This document shows, piece after piece, positions 1 through 11,686 of a stretch of 64,000 nucleotides of DNA (its first letter is position 1; the number at the start of each line of letters is the position of its first letter). A model generated the notes under the pieces. The model had not been told where the DNA came from. It did not search any database and saw nothing but the letters and a program-made list of their open reading frames with translations. The stretch is from Hydnum rufescens UP504. Taxonomy: Eukaryota; Basidiomycota; Agaricomycetes; Cantharellales; Hydnaceae. Both the position numbers and the translations under genes were made by a program. The DNA is taken from positions 494,235-558,234 of the forward strand of contig MU128909.1 of NCBI GenBank assembly GCA_014904985.1. Direction: 5' to 3'.

Positions 1-65
1 ACTTCAACGACAGCCATCGTAAACGTCGGAAGCAATAGTGTGGCAATTTCCGCTCGATCCTGTCA

Positions 66-2044
66 ATGAATCGACTGAAGTTACAGGAATCCCTCGCTGA
101 AGGGGCGCCTATCCAGCGAGTGAGCGCACGACAACATGTGTGTGACCGAAATTATTTATCCTGGTTTTTCAGGCAAGAGAACATGGGAACCTCGCAGAAC
201 AGCTCATGGCGGTCGGCAAGTGGGTGGAAGCGCGTGAGCACCATCAATCCGCCGCCAAAGAGTATCAAGCCTGCCTGAAGTTCACCCGAAATACTGATGT
301 GAGTGGATGAGGACGTGTTACTGTGGCTTCGGTCATTGCAAGTGTTAACGTCGGCTATTTCCCTTGTTGGTTATCCTTAACAATCGCTTCATAGTTGCAA
401 GGCACTCTCCGCATGCTGTATGCGGAGCACGCCAAAGCTGCCCGGGATCTTCAAAGGAAAATTGAGGAAAATGACTTGGAGCCCAAGCAACGTTCTAATG
501 GCAGTGATCGTGCTCTACCTCCCACACCTACCGGTAGTACCCCCCCACAGCCAATAGACTCAAGTCTCCTTCGCGCCGCTGTGGAAAAAAGGATGTACAC
601 ACCACCACCTAAACAGCAATATACATCCCAGCGAAATCCTCACCATGCCCCACCCTCTAATGACCTGTCTACTTCCCCTTCAGGGGGTCGTACCGTCCTG
701 TCGAGGAATCTCCTGCCCAGTCGACTTCCGCGTCGCCTTCGAGTTCTCGAATGTTGCAGGATTCTCAAACTACTGAAAGGATGGCCGATGGTAGCTACAT
801 GGTTTTGAATGGCCCCAGGTTCGCCAGATACGGACTGAACGTGACAGTCTTGAACTGAAACATTATCCAGGTAGAACCACAAGATTCTTTTTCAATATTC
901 TTCAAGGCAATCGAGGGTATGCTAGACAAGTTTAGTCAGCCCGTCCCAATGGGAGTAGCTTTTGCGTCCGCACCTCTGGTGCCCACTCAGCCTCCCAATC
1001 TCCATAGCAATGGGTCTTTATCCAGCCCTACTGGTAAGAAAGCCGCACCAATGGAATCAGACCATGAAGACGATGGTTCGTGCCCTATACTAGTGAAATA
1101 TGCAGTATCCGCCCCTAACCCGCATGTGCAGACTCGGATTCGGATTCATCATTTTTCATGATTCCGTCGTCCCAGCCGTCGACAAGATCAAAATCAGACA
1201 CACCCTCAACTCAGTATCCCCCGCCGCTATTCCAATCCGGTGTGACGAAGCCTCGATCTGGCGAAGTTCGGCCGTCTTTGCAAACATTACAAGCAGAGAA
1301 TGAACGACTTCACGCTCTGTTGTCTGAGGTAACAGCAAAGCTTAGCAAAGCCGAAGAGGTCATTCGGGCGCAGCAAGAGCAAGAGCAAGCAGTGCGGGAC
1401 GGCGTGATGATGGTCCGTCGAGAGGTCAGTGTGCGACCTATCAATATTTTCATGAACGTTCTGCTACGTTACGCGGTCAGCTGCATTGGCTTTAACATTT
1501 CTTTATGTCTGTCTGCCAGGCACAACGTGCTATGGCAGCCTCAGTATCTCTCGGAAGAAATAATTCGGTATTCGCACACATGCCACAGTCCCTCCAGGCC
1601 TCTCTTATGGGACCTGCTTACGTTCCACCGCTGCCGGAGAAGACGGTCACCCCGGCCGTACCGATCCTTGACCCTGCGCTCGATATGACGACCCTTCGTC
1701 GAATCAAGGAGCTCGAATTCCAACTACAGGCTCTCAAAACCGACAATGAAAATCAGGTGCGCTCCACTCCTTTCCAGTTGGAATTTGTTCTCGTAAATGA
1801 ATCTACCTTTTCACCTGCTCCATGTGGCGCGATGCAGCGCTCCCAAATTGCCAGGTATCGCGAACGTTGGCAGAAATTGAAAGAATCAGCCAAGCGTAAG
1901 CAGCGAGGCTCCAAGGACAGTAATGGTGATCCCACCCTCTCTTCTGGGTCACCGGAGAAGATAGTGGAGGAAGAGGAAGGTACGAAAAGCGATACCACGC
2001 TCGGGGGTGATCATCAGAACACTGCTCTGGCTCTGGCACTATGA
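66..2044 (+). CDS. NRBF2/Atg38-like protein (MIT domain plus coiled coil)
   Basis: Exons at 66-119, 173-298 and 395 onward join in frame through GT-AG introns. The joined start gives a helical-hairpin MIT-like region (LMAVGKWVEAREHHQSAAKE, then LRMLYAEHAKAARDLQRKIE). A disordered Pro/Ser linker follows, then a conserved block reading IEGMLDKFSQPV, then two coiled coils (LQAENERLHALLSEVTAKL near 1290-1345 and RIKELEFQLQALKTDNENQ near 1700). The C-terminus is basic then acidic and stops at 2041-2043. An N-terminal MIT domain with a C-terminal coiled coil is the layout of NRBF2/Atg38, which bridges subunits of the autophagy PI3-kinase complex. The family call is inferred from layout and short motifs. 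The frame breaks at a G5 run (683-687), where one more G would restore it. An alternative is another MIT/coiled-coil trafficking protein. Confidence 0.55.
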
Positions 2045-2592
2045 TCGCTCTTCTCCCTCATTCATTCCGAACGTACAATTGTTATTGGTATCACAACAAG
2101 GGACAAACCCGGAAACAGAACCCTACACTCCTTTTTTTGTTTTTGTTTCTGTTTGTTTTGGAATCACGCGTTCATGTTTGAATAAATAGTCTGTGTAGGA
2201 TTTTTTTTTGTTTGTAATGAATACAGCGCGACGCCATTGTACGATCTAACCGTCCAGGCGTGATGCATATAACGGTGATGACGCGCTAGTATGGTTTACA
2301 AAGACGGGGCTGATGCAGGAATCAACTCAAAAGTGGAGGCGTAGGATGTAGGACATGCGGGGAACGAAAGATGAATAAAGCAAAGTGAAAAGATTGAAAG
2401 ATCCTAATGTAAGGAATGGTCGTGCTGCTAGCGAGGATGGCGGGAAAAAAAAAGGCCAAAAAAAGTGCAATAAAGTGCAACGGTATATGAGACGCGTCGA
2501 GCGTGTGCGTGATGCCAAGAAGGGGAACAGTGTTTGAACAAGAAAGCAAGGGGAAAAAAATGATCACACACACGTGCTGTGATGGTGCGTGT
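2045..2592. other. intergenic, convergent 3' ends
   Basis: This gap lies between the stop codons of the Atg38-like gene and the GH128 gene. It has T-rich and A-rich stretches consistent with 3' untranslated regions. No coding signal was seen on either strand. Confidence 0.6.
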
Positions 2593-3895
2593 CTACGAGT
2601 TGATGTAATAATGACCGAGAGAACTGGGAGATCCATCGGACTTCATGAGCTGGTTCGCGTAATTGACATTCCACATGTCGTGGAGGAGGCCTTCATGAGG
2701 TAAGGGTGGGGGATCGGGTTAGTTCATGTGGCAGAATATTTTGGAAAATAAAAAGGGGGGGCGGGGGGGGAGGAACTTCGCAGGCCGAGACTCACCAAAT
2801 GCGAAATAGGCTTCGATCCAGTTCTGCTCATTCATCCACTGGGTGACCTGTGTCATGAATTCCCAAATATGGGACATGGAGGCTTGGGGGCCACCAACGA
2901 AATCCTAGTGGCAAGGAAACCCGGTTAGCCATTGGCAAGTGCATCTTTTTTGGCAGGCTGCAGCACCACATACCTGACACGCAAATTCTGATATCCACAT
3001 CGTAAGACCAAAACTGTTGTGGAAGTCGGTGGCCATGGATTTGAAGGTACTGACGCCAGTGACATAGATATGTATGGCTAACACGTGAACCTGTGGATGA
3101 GAAAGCCGCTCCCTATGATCAGTAGTATTCCTGAACTGGGGGAGGGCCCGGACTCTCGAAAGAGACAGTGCATACCCCACAATGCGATTGACCGTCATAA
3201 TTGCCGCACCCGGCGAAGAACTTCTTGAACCAAGCCTTTCCCGAAGGCCCCGAGGTGACAGAAGGCGAGACGAGTTTGTACCCTTTCAGTCCGAAGGGAC
3301 GGATCTCTTCGTTCCACAGCTTGATACCATATTCTGGAGAGATATTTGACTGCGACGGCTCGTTGACTCTGAGCAAGCACAAAGGGTTTCAAAATAAGTC
3401 CTGGAGCGTCCCTTGTGATCAAATGCGTGGGGGGGGGGACGACTGACTCGTTCATGCCGATGAGAATCCATGTGCCGGGGTGGGTACGAAGTTCACGGAA
3501 TAAGATAAGTTCTCTGGGGCCCCAAAGCATGCGTCCACAGGCCAGGCCTAGCTCAGCAGCACGCGAAGGACAATGGGGATGCCATGTGTACAGACTAGAG
3601 GAAAAGGGGAGCAGTCGTGATCATCTTATTTCTGGAGAATGACGGCGCATTGAGAGGCGTACTAGTGGGTCTTGGAGGTGACATATTGGTGTAGGTGGTC
3701 GTCCACCCCATTCGCCCACACGAGGCCGACTTTACCGTGGGCCCGCGGCTGGAGATTCTCTACATTTGCTCGACCCTCGATAGCGCGAGCGACAACGTCG
3801 TGACGCTTGACTGCTTCATTGAGGGCACCAGCGGAAGAGAGAGAGCAGATTGTCATCATGAAGGTGACCACAAGCCATCTTGCGATTGAGTTCAT
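2593..3895 (-). CDS. secreted GH128 endo-beta-1,3-glucanase
   Basis: The start at 3895 opens a signal peptide (MNSIARWLVVTFMMTICSLS). After several short introns the exons give the GH128 'Glyco_hydro_cc' signature in order: KVGLVWANG, YTWHPHC, RMLWGPREL, GMNE then NEPSQSNISP, GYKLVSPSVTSGPSGKAW, MATDFHNSFGLTMWISEFAC, QNWIEAYFAFG and NVNYANQLMKSDG. The two catalytic glutamates expected in this family are present (NEP as acid/base, SEFAC as nucleophile). The family cleaves beta-1,3-glucan in the fungal wall, so roles in wall remodelling or fruiting are likely. The last exon ends near 2593. The gene converges on the Atg38-like gene. A TATATGAG-like element on the minus strand lies about 190 bp upstream. 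Recognition is strong; the exact splice site at the GMNE junction is uncertain. Confidence 0.85.
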
Positions 3896-5125
3896 GAGGG
3901 GCAGTTCCGTTACCGAGGAATAACAAGGGGGAAGGGGGTAGGGGTGGGTTGCCTGTGCGACTCTAAAGCCTAAAAACGAAGGTGTTTGGTTGGAGGGAGA
4001 GTGTGGGCGGAGGAGAAAAAAACGGAGAGTAATATGAAAGGCACTTGCTAATCGGAATCTTTCATCTCCCCGACTAAGAACTGGCTCATATATGGAGAGC
4101 ATTGGCCACTCCGCCACTTGGACTTGACAGCTCCATGCAGGAGCGAGCATGCTGAAGCTTGCCTGTAGCAGTATACCCCACCGAGGACTCCCAAGATCTA
4201 TATTTCTCTGCTCCTCATCGCCGTTGCCACGAGCGTATATTGAACAATGTATCGGCTACCTCCGTGTACACTTTCCTTGGCGTCTCAGTGCCTCGTTCCT
4301 ATCAGATCTCATTCGGCAGTCAATAATTACAATTTAGTTCGTGTGCGTGAGCGTGAGTGAAGGGCTCGTCTCGCAGAAATATCCTCTCGCCCGACCCAGG
4401 GTTCCCCGAGTCCCAAGGGTGCACGGTGGGGACCAGATCGTGGCTATCGCAACCGCCAATCTAATTTAATTTGATTCGCGCCAAAAAAACCCGGCCAGCC
4501 TCAAAACAGCATTAGATGGGTGCGCTGCCAGTTCTTCGACCCGGAGGCTGAGGCAGAACCGCCTGAAGACCCCAAAGGGGTGAACACACGAAAATTGGCG
4601 TTGTACATCGCAAAGTGAGAGTAATCTTGGCTATCATCGGTGCACCACGATGGACGGAGGCTTGGGTGATCAAGGCTATCTACTGCCCGTCATTCGTGCG
4701 TAAGGCCGCGAATGCCATCATTGTCAGGCAAGGCGATATTCCTCGTGTGACCGAGATCACGTATGGTAACAAGAATCGGCGAGGCATTAATCTCGTAACT
4801 GGAGACGCTAAGGATGGCGCTTGCCGCTCATCGCCAGTTTTCGGCACTTGCCAGGAGTTTCAATTTACGTTCTAGCCCGAGCGGGTCTCATCAACGTTGC
4901 CCGTCCTCAGCCTCATTCTCAAATACCACAACTACGCCTCAAATACCCCCGGAAGGACGCCATATATTCCCCTATGGTCACTAGCGCGACACAATTTGTA
5001 TCCCTCCGAATTGCCCAAGTGCACATTCTCCCAATCACGGATGCTGCCACAGACCTTCCTGGTGGCCCCTCCACCGGCGGTCATTTGTACCTGATCGAGG
5101 GCACAGTTGATTCCTCAGTGGCGTC
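3896..5125. other. promoter of GH128 and upstream part of HNH gene
   Basis: The left half is the upstream region of the GH128 gene. From about 4615 there are plus-strand open stretches (4615-4875, 4897-5094), and a segment near 5010-5125 may be 5' exons of the HNH gene. I could not join them convincingly, so no separate gene is called. Confidence 0.4.
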
Positions 5126-5962
5126 ATGCACAGTTTGCACTCGTCCCTGCTTCCAAATTCAAATCTGCTGTTGGAACAGGGACCGTTTGTAGATGTTCCG
5201 GCCATTAGGCAATATGCTGGCACAACTGTGGACTTGCTCATCTCATCTGTGACCCTCGCAGTGGATGTTGACTGTACACATACCTGGGCAACCCATCTGA
5301 GTGGTATCACTCAGACAGAACACCCTCCTGTGGCCCGGGGCAATCTGCTCCACCCTGGGATCTATGAGTTTGTGCCAACAAACCCTATCTTGCTCTCCAG
5401 AATTAGTAGTGAGCACCACATGTGTTCAGCTACCTCCGTAGACTCCAAACCCTATGCTGTAACTTTCCATGCGGCCGTTACCCAACGTAATGATGGTACA
5501 TGTGTGATGTCGGGAAACCTGGATACGCTTACCGCAACGCATCTCATCCCGAAGCGTATGGGATTGGATGGTGCAAGGGACGTGGTGACAAGATTCTGCC
5601 GGGAGCCAACCGATCTTGGTATTTATAGATTTGATCCAGGATCCTTCTGTTTGCTGGCCTGGATATGTGTATGGAACACCTTCAGTGCGTCATCAAGATG
5701 TTCGGTACCCAGCAGTATAAGAATTTTCTCAACATTTCACTCCCTATTCTACCCTTCAAAACAGTTGATGATTCAGATCATGACTCTGATGAGTCGTGGT
5801 CAGATAATGGGGGGGAGGGAACCGTCGTATCCCTCATATCGCTTTGACCGATTTCTGGCAGAGCAATGGAGAAGGCAGAAAGAGAAAGGAGATCATCAAG
5901 AACTGGAGCACTGGTCTCCTCCTCCGGTATCTGAAACCTGTTTTGTGTTCGGTGAGTTTTGA
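5126..5962 (+). CDS. HNH endonuclease-like domain protein
   Basis: A 278-codon open frame. Its central part reads VTQRNDGTCVMSGNLDTL followed by TATHLIPKRMG, which fits the HNH_2-type pattern of fungal 'HNH nuclease' proteins (R-D-G-x-C-x-x-(T/S)-G ... A-x-H-L-(I/V)-P). Upstream PGIYEFVP resembles the N-terminal lead-in of those proteins. After GIYRFDPG the frame probably slips, because another plus frame from 5665 continues better (GLDMCMEHLQ, then an acidic stretch). HNH domains cut nucleic acids by a metal-dependent mechanism, but in Agaricomycetes these are a large, fast-evolving family of unproven role. The 5' exons are unresolved (see 3896-5125). It may be a decaying copy. Confidence 0.55.
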   Translation: MHSLHSSLLPNSNLLLEQGPFVDVPAIRQYAGTTVDLLISSVTLAVDVDCTHTWATHLSGITQTEHPPVARGNLLHPGIYEFVPTNPILLSRISSEHHMCSATSVDSKPYAVTFHAAVTQRNDGTCVMSGNLDTLTATHLIPKRMGLDGARDVVTRFCREPTDLGIYRFDPGSFCLLAWICVWNTFSASSRCSVPSSIRIFSTFHSLFYPSKQLMIQIMTLMSRGQIMGGREPSYPSYRFDRFLAEQWRRQKEKGDHQELEHWSPPPVSETCFVFGEF

Positions 5963-6449
5963 CCTGCAATGTTTTTTCACTTGGACATAAACCGAGATAG
6001 CTCCGGTCCTCTATGCGTGTATATTGGCTACTAATGTTCTCCTCCTTCCCTATTTGGTGACCGCGGGGGGATCTTGTTTCATCGCTGTGTGCGGAGAGCG
6101 GACCCGCGCCCAGGATATCGCCGATTACATGTATTTGTAAGATCGCAGTTACAGAAACTAATTCGTTACGCATTATCGCGGTGGGGAGAGGGAACACACC
6201 ACCTGGGGTTCCCTACAATCAACCCAAAAAAAGCGGAATGGGAGATATAAGAACCAAGTTTGGGGGGAATCCCACCTTAAACCCAGAAAAAGGAGGAAAC
6301 CGAGAGAAGAGAGATGTTGGGTAGGAGTAAAATGAGAGTGAGGTATACAGCGAATCAACTTCGCGTTGACAGGGGGGGGGTCATCATCATGGGATAAGGA
6401 AAGAGATACAAAGATCGCAAAGACAAAGAGTGCCCTGGTACCCTGAGTT
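5963..6449. other. intergenic, convergent 3' ends
   Basis: This gap lies between the HNH-like gene and the 3' end of the exonuclease gene. It includes a purine-rich stretch near 6230-6310 and a G9 run near 6371-6379. No gene was recognised. Confidence 0.5.
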
Positions 6450-8024
6450 TTAAGCAGGTTGTGGCCCGGTCGGAAAGGCGACTTCGCCATTATTTGTCAT
6501 CCACCACCACTTGCGATGTGGGTGTATGTAGGTATTGGGCTCCAAGCGCAAGGGTATTTTCCCTAGCTCGATAAGGATTCGCGCAATATTTCGTGCATCC
6601 TGGGATAAACATTTCACAGGGGTGAGATCAGGATCAATAAGATAGGTTGAATACGGAGATACCCACATCGATACCACAATGCTCACGCCGATAAATGGAG
6701 GCAACGATAGGGCCCGAAGTTGAAGCGGGACGTTCAGAGATACCCGCCTCATGTGATGTGGCTGATATGGGGGGTTTGTAGCGGTTGACAGCATTGGCTT
6801 GAACTGTATAGAAGAGGATCGCCATTAAAGTAGTTTTCAAATACCGGAGGGCACGTCCTGACCTGATCGCGGCTGACCAATAGTCCTGTAACGGCCCTTC
6901 GAATATCCAGAATGTCGCCCCGTAGATACTCTGGCATGGAAACCTGAATGACGGCGGCGGAAGAAGCACATGTCAATAACGAGAGTGGCGAAGAAGAACT
7001 CAGCATCCCCGAACAACCAACTATGCTCATGGGGAATGGTCCATGACAGAGGACATAGTTTCGCACAAACAATGTGTAAAATAAACACGTGCCTTGGAGA
7101 TATAGCATTGTTTGACCACAAAATCGCGCACATCGAACGGTCCATCACTGCAGAACATGAATCGCTCGAGCCGAGCACCAGTATGTGCATCGATGAGCCC
7201 ATGATCTGCGAGGAATTGGGAGAATGCGTCGAGGACAGCCGGCCATGCAGGAGCTGGGTTCACATCAGCCTTGAAAAGACATAAATATGCCTGGCTCGAC
7301 CACATGAAATTATAGCGGGAGGTTCATACCTGAGTGATACCAGTTAGGGATGTGCAGAAGGGAGACAGCACCGGACGCCAGCTGGGTCTTACGTATGAGC
7401 GGAATTCCGCGACTTTGACAAGCTCGCTCGCACGGCCATCCTCGTCCTTGTCAGCCCATCGCAGCAGTACGACTGGCCACTCCTGCAGAAAACGCAAATG
7501 AGGCAGTCCTGTGAATGGTCGGGAGGATAAAAAAAAATAGGCGATGGAGACGCACAATGATTTCATTAGGATAATCAAAGCCAGCGCCTTCACAGCAAGT
7601 TGCCTCGACATCGACGACGAGAAAGCTATCAATGGGTTGTTTGATTCGCTGATCTTCGACAAGGGTATCTGCCAGGCTCTCTGTTGGACTCGATGGACCA
7701 CTAGGGATAGAACCCTGTGCAGCGTAATTATTGTGGTGAACGAGAATAGAGATCGGAGGCGTTGATGGTGGGGCGGGTTTGACATTCGCGACCGAGTTAT
7801 TTCTGCGAACGTTTTCCTCGGCGAGGACGTGTGCGATGTCTCGCTGGCTTTTGTGATGGGTTGGGCATGGTTAGGCGTGACGATAACACTTTTTCGTCGT
7901 CAAAGGAAGAGATGGTGAGGAATTGATAAACGAAAAGGGCGACGGAGAGGATTATGATAGAGATAACACCGAGAAGCCATGAGAAGGGGAGGGAATGGGT
8001 GCGCTGGGTGGTCGTTGTGGGCAT
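6450..8024 (-). CDS. ERI1-like DEDDh 3'-5' exonuclease, membrane-anchored
   Basis: Exons in order encode an N-terminal hydrophobic segment (LLGVISIIILSVALFVYQFL), a linker, then the exonuclease: FLVVDVEATCCEGAGFDYPN (DEDDh motif I), EWPVVLLRW, SYVRPSWRPVLSPFCTSLTG (followed by ITQ), a motif-II exon with FMFCSDGPFDVRDF, EYLRGDILDIRRAVTGLL, and REHCGID joined to DARNIARILIEL (the catalytic His and last Asp). This order matches ERI1-type exonucleases, which trim 3' ends of small RNAs, histone mRNA and 5.8S rRNA. The first intron is 7844-7889 (46 bp, with a CTAAC branch motif). The exon carrying motif I has no Met in frame before it, so the membrane exon supplies the start. One base is missing near 6688 (CC) between FIG and REHC. 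The exonuclease call is firm; the anchor is inferred. Confidence 0.82.
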
Positions 8025-8687
8025 GGGGAGGAGGCGAGTTGTTGGGAACTGTAGTCTATAGTGTTATCTTTGACTCCCGCCATAGCAGAACTGAATTGAA
8101 TTACAAAAACTCGAATCTTCCGCTGTCTCGTTTTTTGTGATAACTCTTTTTGGTCCCAATTGTGGCCCACACTGCGCCGTAGTTTTTCTCCTCGCAGCCC
8201 TTCAGTCACGTGAAATTAGAGTGTACAAGTAGTGCACAGTACAAAACAGGACAGTTGGGGTCAACAGCCATGGGTAGATTCCCCAGCGGCATAGCGGCAC
8301 ATCGCACGCCGCAACTCAGCCTCAATTCCCCAGAATCACGTTGGTAATCCATGAGATGTCTGCGGTTTCTAGTCAAGACTTCTCTCGAACTTGATCATCG
8401 CGTGTGAATCCGCAATCTTACCGCGCAGCGGCGGTGCCTCATCGCATTGACAAACAGCGTCGGGATCAGAGAGGAATTATCCTGAATCGCTGCACCCACG
8501 GTTGAACACTCCGCATACCCACAAGTGGGGCCCCCAGAATCATCCGAGCATGCTCTGTGGCCACAGCCAGGATTCCATTCACGGCCAATAGAAATCCAAT
8601 TGTGGCCTCGACGGTCGGCGATGTTAAGCGGCTATTGCCGGAGCCTGGAGACTTTCTCGGGGACAAGTGACAGCACAAGTCTGTGAA
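8025..8687. other. divergent promoter region (ERI1-like / CMS1)
   Basis: 663 bp between the start codons of two divergent genes. No coding signal or RNA gene was recognised. Confidence 0.5.
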
Positions 8688-9946
8688 ATGGCTGGCGACG
8701 ATCTCGACGATGACTACGCTCCAGACGAGCTCGTTGCCGCCTCAGAGGATGAGGACCCAGTGGAGTTCATCCCCCTAGACGGCGAGGAAGACGTGTTTGC
8801 TACGACAGACGATGCCAAAGACCGACCCAACCCGGTGCTTCCGGTCTCTGGCGAAGAGGCCAAGCAGGCCAAAAAGCGGAAAAGAAAGGCTAAAGATAAT
8901 GAACGAAAGGCTAAAGTGTGTCCGGCGCTCTCCTTGCTCATCTTTACCTCTATCATTACTCTGACTCACTAGGACGCAATAGAAACAACGCCTTACCCTA
9001 TCGGACCCATCCAATCAGCATAATGCTGCCCTCACAGCGGCTCAGTCCCCGGATCAACTAGCGGCATTTTTATCACAAGGCAGGATCAAGTACTGAAGAA
9101 CCTCTCTGTCGTCGAGCTTGATGATATCCGAATACCAGGTAGATATATGCGTCATATTGTCAGATGGACCTCACTGATACAGATAACCTTTGCGTCCAGC
9201 ATCATGTATTGTTGACACCCGTGACTGGAAGAATGATCGAACCCATGAAACCATCGCAGATTTCATTCGCCAAGGTGCGCAACTGAGTCCCCAAGCATCC
9301 TTCCTCACATCTTCCATTACTATGGCGAGACTGAAAAATTTATCCTTAGTACAGTCACCCCGACATTAGCGACCCGCATAGCCCAAGCTTCAAAAAACAA
9401 CGGTGCCCCGACCTGCATTATTCTCGCTGGTAACGCCTTGCGGGTTACAGACCTCACACGGTCTATCCGACCCTTGCGCGGGGAGAAGGGAGGTGATGTG
9501 GCCAAAGTGAGCCTCGCCTCCCCCTTACCATTCCCCCGGAATCTCAGTATCGCTTTTTTTTTCCCCAACTAGCTCTTTGCAAGGCACTTCAAGTTGGCTG
9601 AGCACGCCGAATATCTCAAACGCACAAGAGTAGGCGTGGCCATCGGCACCCCAGCGCGTGTTGGTACGCTTCTCTCTGAGACAGGTTCGTGGCGCATCCC
9701 TGCACGCCTGTACATCCATGACTTCCCGAAGTTAACACGAGGTGGATCGATTCATCAATATACACAGATGCACTCAGCCTGAAAGCGTTATCGCATGTCA
9801 TACTCGATGTCTCTTTCATCGACTCCAAGATGAGGTCGATGCTCGACATGCCAGAGACGAGACAGGACCTTTTCCACAAGTTTCTCGCCCATCCTCCGCT
9901 TCGCACCCGATTTGTAGAGGGTAAAACTTCACTGGTACTCTTTTGA
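8688..9946 (+). CDS. CMS1: CMS1/CMSS1 ribosomal small-subunit biogenesis protein
   Basis: The start ATG at 8688 opens MAGDDLDDDYAPDELVAAS, an acidic leader, then a basic stretch (KKRKRKAKDNERKAK). Later exons give SVVELDDIRIP, SCIVDTRDWKNDRTHETIAD, LAGNALRVTDLTRSIR, KGGDVAK, LFARHFKLAEHAEYLKRTRV (followed by GVAIGTPARVGTLL) and SHVILDVSFIDSKMRSMLD with PETRQDLFHKFL. These are the blocks of the Cms1 family, a helicase-like fold without ATPase motifs that acts in 90S/SSU processome assembly in the nucleolus. Short introns separate the exons. A frame break occurs near 9090 between the second exon's two halves and looks like a base-level error. The stop is at 9944-9946. The family call is strong. 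Confidence 0.85.
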
Positions 9947-10033
9947 CCTCTTATTAGCGGCTGGAATAATAGGAAATACAAGGTACTTTGTGGGAATCTC
10001 TCTGTAAAGTGGGCAGATCCAGCCGGGCCGACT

Positions 10034-10582
10034 CTAGAAACCTCTGGGATTCTCCCGTAATGTCAACTGCAAGCGCCCGGGTGCGCGTACCGTTAGGACT
10101 ATTCGAGCCAGTAGCCAGAGAGGGTGACTCACCCTGGTGAATTTGGGTACCTTATGCACGCTCTTCCTGAACTTTACGCTAGACCGGTTAAACGTTGTAT
10201 ACTTGTCTTTTGCGGTCATTTCATGTTCTTTGGGAAGTGCGAGTGCCTTAGTCTGCCCACGATAAGATCCTTTGTTAGGACAGCCATGCTCCCACGCATT
10301 AATAGTCGACATTAGGAAATGGACAATACACACCAGACCACTGAACTGGACACCACTAGCTCGGACAGCCTCGATAACGCTATCGACCTTCTTTAACCGT
10401 GCACGTTGGTTAGCCTTGCGGGTAGACGACAGTCGCCACGGCGATTTCCTGGCAGGGCACGAAAACAGGTGCGATACGTGCGTCAGCCACCTTGATAAAT
10501 TTCAGAAGATCGCAATTTTCGCTCATGCTCACCATAGGAGACCGCCCAGACTTACTGAACTAGGGCGGAAGGCACCGAACAT
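10034..10582 (-). CDS. MRPL31: mitochondrial large-subunit ribosomal protein mL60 (Mrpl31)
   Basis: Three short exons read MFGAFRPSSVSLGGLLW; then PWRLSSTRKANQRARLKKVD with SVIEAVRASGV; then TKALALPKEHEMTAKDKYTT, SVKFRKSVHKVPKFTR and LTLRENPRGF before the stop at 10034-10036. This is the complete order of the fungal mitoribosomal protein L31/mL60, a small basic protein of the mitochondrial 54S subunit with a conserved start (MFGAFRP) and end (NP-GF). Introns fall after LLW and after VQFSGL, with another before LTLRENP. The start codon is only 76 bp from that of the divergent SRR1-like gene. The identification is strong despite the small size. Confidence 0.88.
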
Positions 10583-10658
10583 CGCAGCCTCGCGAGATGG
10601 TGTTTAGGGCGAGCAAGGTCCTCTCCTTTTTTTGGGAGCGGCGGTGCTGTAGTGTCAC
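10583..10658. promoter_or_regulatory. 76-bp divergent intergenic region (mL60 / SRR1-like)
   Basis: The sequence between two outward-facing start codons must hold both core promoters or both 5' leaders. It has a T7 stretch near 10627-10633. No TATA box was seen. Confidence 0.5.
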
Positions 10659-11686
10659 ATGATCGATGCACCATTCACCTACGTCGAAAGAAAGAAAAAG
10701 AAAAAAAGCAATAATCGTAACGGGAGGGAGAGAGCTGCCACCCCCGGAGCAGAATCCCTAGAATCTGTCCTCGTGAAATCCACCGCAGCGCTCGCTTTTT
10801 CTGGGTGGAACGATCTGGTTCTTGGTCAGCCCCCCAATACGGTGTTTGCGCCGCGACACCAACTTTTGGCCTGTTTTATAGAGCACCTGAGGGCTTTCAC
10901 GGATGGGTTTGGAGAATTCCCGACCCCCTCTAGGGCTCTGTGTTTGGGCCTTGGGAGCCCAGTGTCCTCCATGACGGCAAGAGCTCAATTAGATACCCTA
11001 ATGACCATATGCACGCATTTCACTCTGGTGCGTCCGATCTCTCTGCTCTCTGTGCCCTCCCGATCTCCAAGCCCCTCATATTTGCATTCTTTCATCTGAC
11101 AATCGACGATAGGAACGTCGCCATGTTGCATTATATGATCCTGCATTCTCTCGCCTAGACCAAGAAGGGTTATCTGCACTCGGGTTCAATGTCCAGTTGA
11201 CGAACAAGGTACCCTGCCCCAATCCGCGAGGCCATTTTTTTCTAATCTTACCCTGGTGGAAATCGAATATAACCGACTAGTTGGGAAAATACGACCTCGC
11301 GATACCCGCATTGCTCTACATGCCGCACTGCAGTCTAAAGCTCCAAGAGAATTTCTTTAGGCACAACTGGGTGCGGGCCAAATTAGAGAAGCTCCTCATG
11401 ATATCCAACGACCTCGCATTGTACGCCGATAGGTCCGTCTTCCCTCTTGTGTTTTTTTTTTGCATTTTCTCTCGACCCTGCTTTTCTTAATCCTCTTTGT
11501 TTCTAATCTACCCCAATCAAATGACCACCACGTTCTGACTTTCCCTTCCATTCAATGACGGTGTTCTGGACCTGGACTTTGGCCGACTAATTCAGCATCG
11601 CTGCACACAATCTTCAGGTGACATTCCCCTGCACGGCCCGTCTACGTGAGTCCATTTGGTGCTGCCTTTTTCTCCCACCCCCATGA
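10659..11686 (+). CDS. SRR1-like domain protein
   Basis: The start at 10659 gives MIDAPFTYVERKKKKKSNNR, the usual basic leader of fungal SRR1-like proteins. Then follow LCLGLGSPVSSMTARAQLDT, the second exon VALYDPAFSRLDQEGLSALG, and after another intron YDLAIPALLYMPHCSLKLQE with NFFRHNWVRAKLEKLLMISN. The GLGSP, YDP and MPHC motifs in this order define the SRR1 domain (Arabidopsis SRR1, yeast Ber1), linked to heme metabolism, circadian control and microtubule stability in different organisms; the biochemical activity is not established. Introns are about 60-90 bp. The 3' end is the weak point: a further exon from about 11600 gives an in-frame stop at 11684-11686, but other endings are possible. 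Confidence 0.75.

Noticed and set aside
4615..4875. 86-codon plus-strand frame
   Set aside because: It could be a 5' exon of the HNH gene, but no splice path or similarity supports it.
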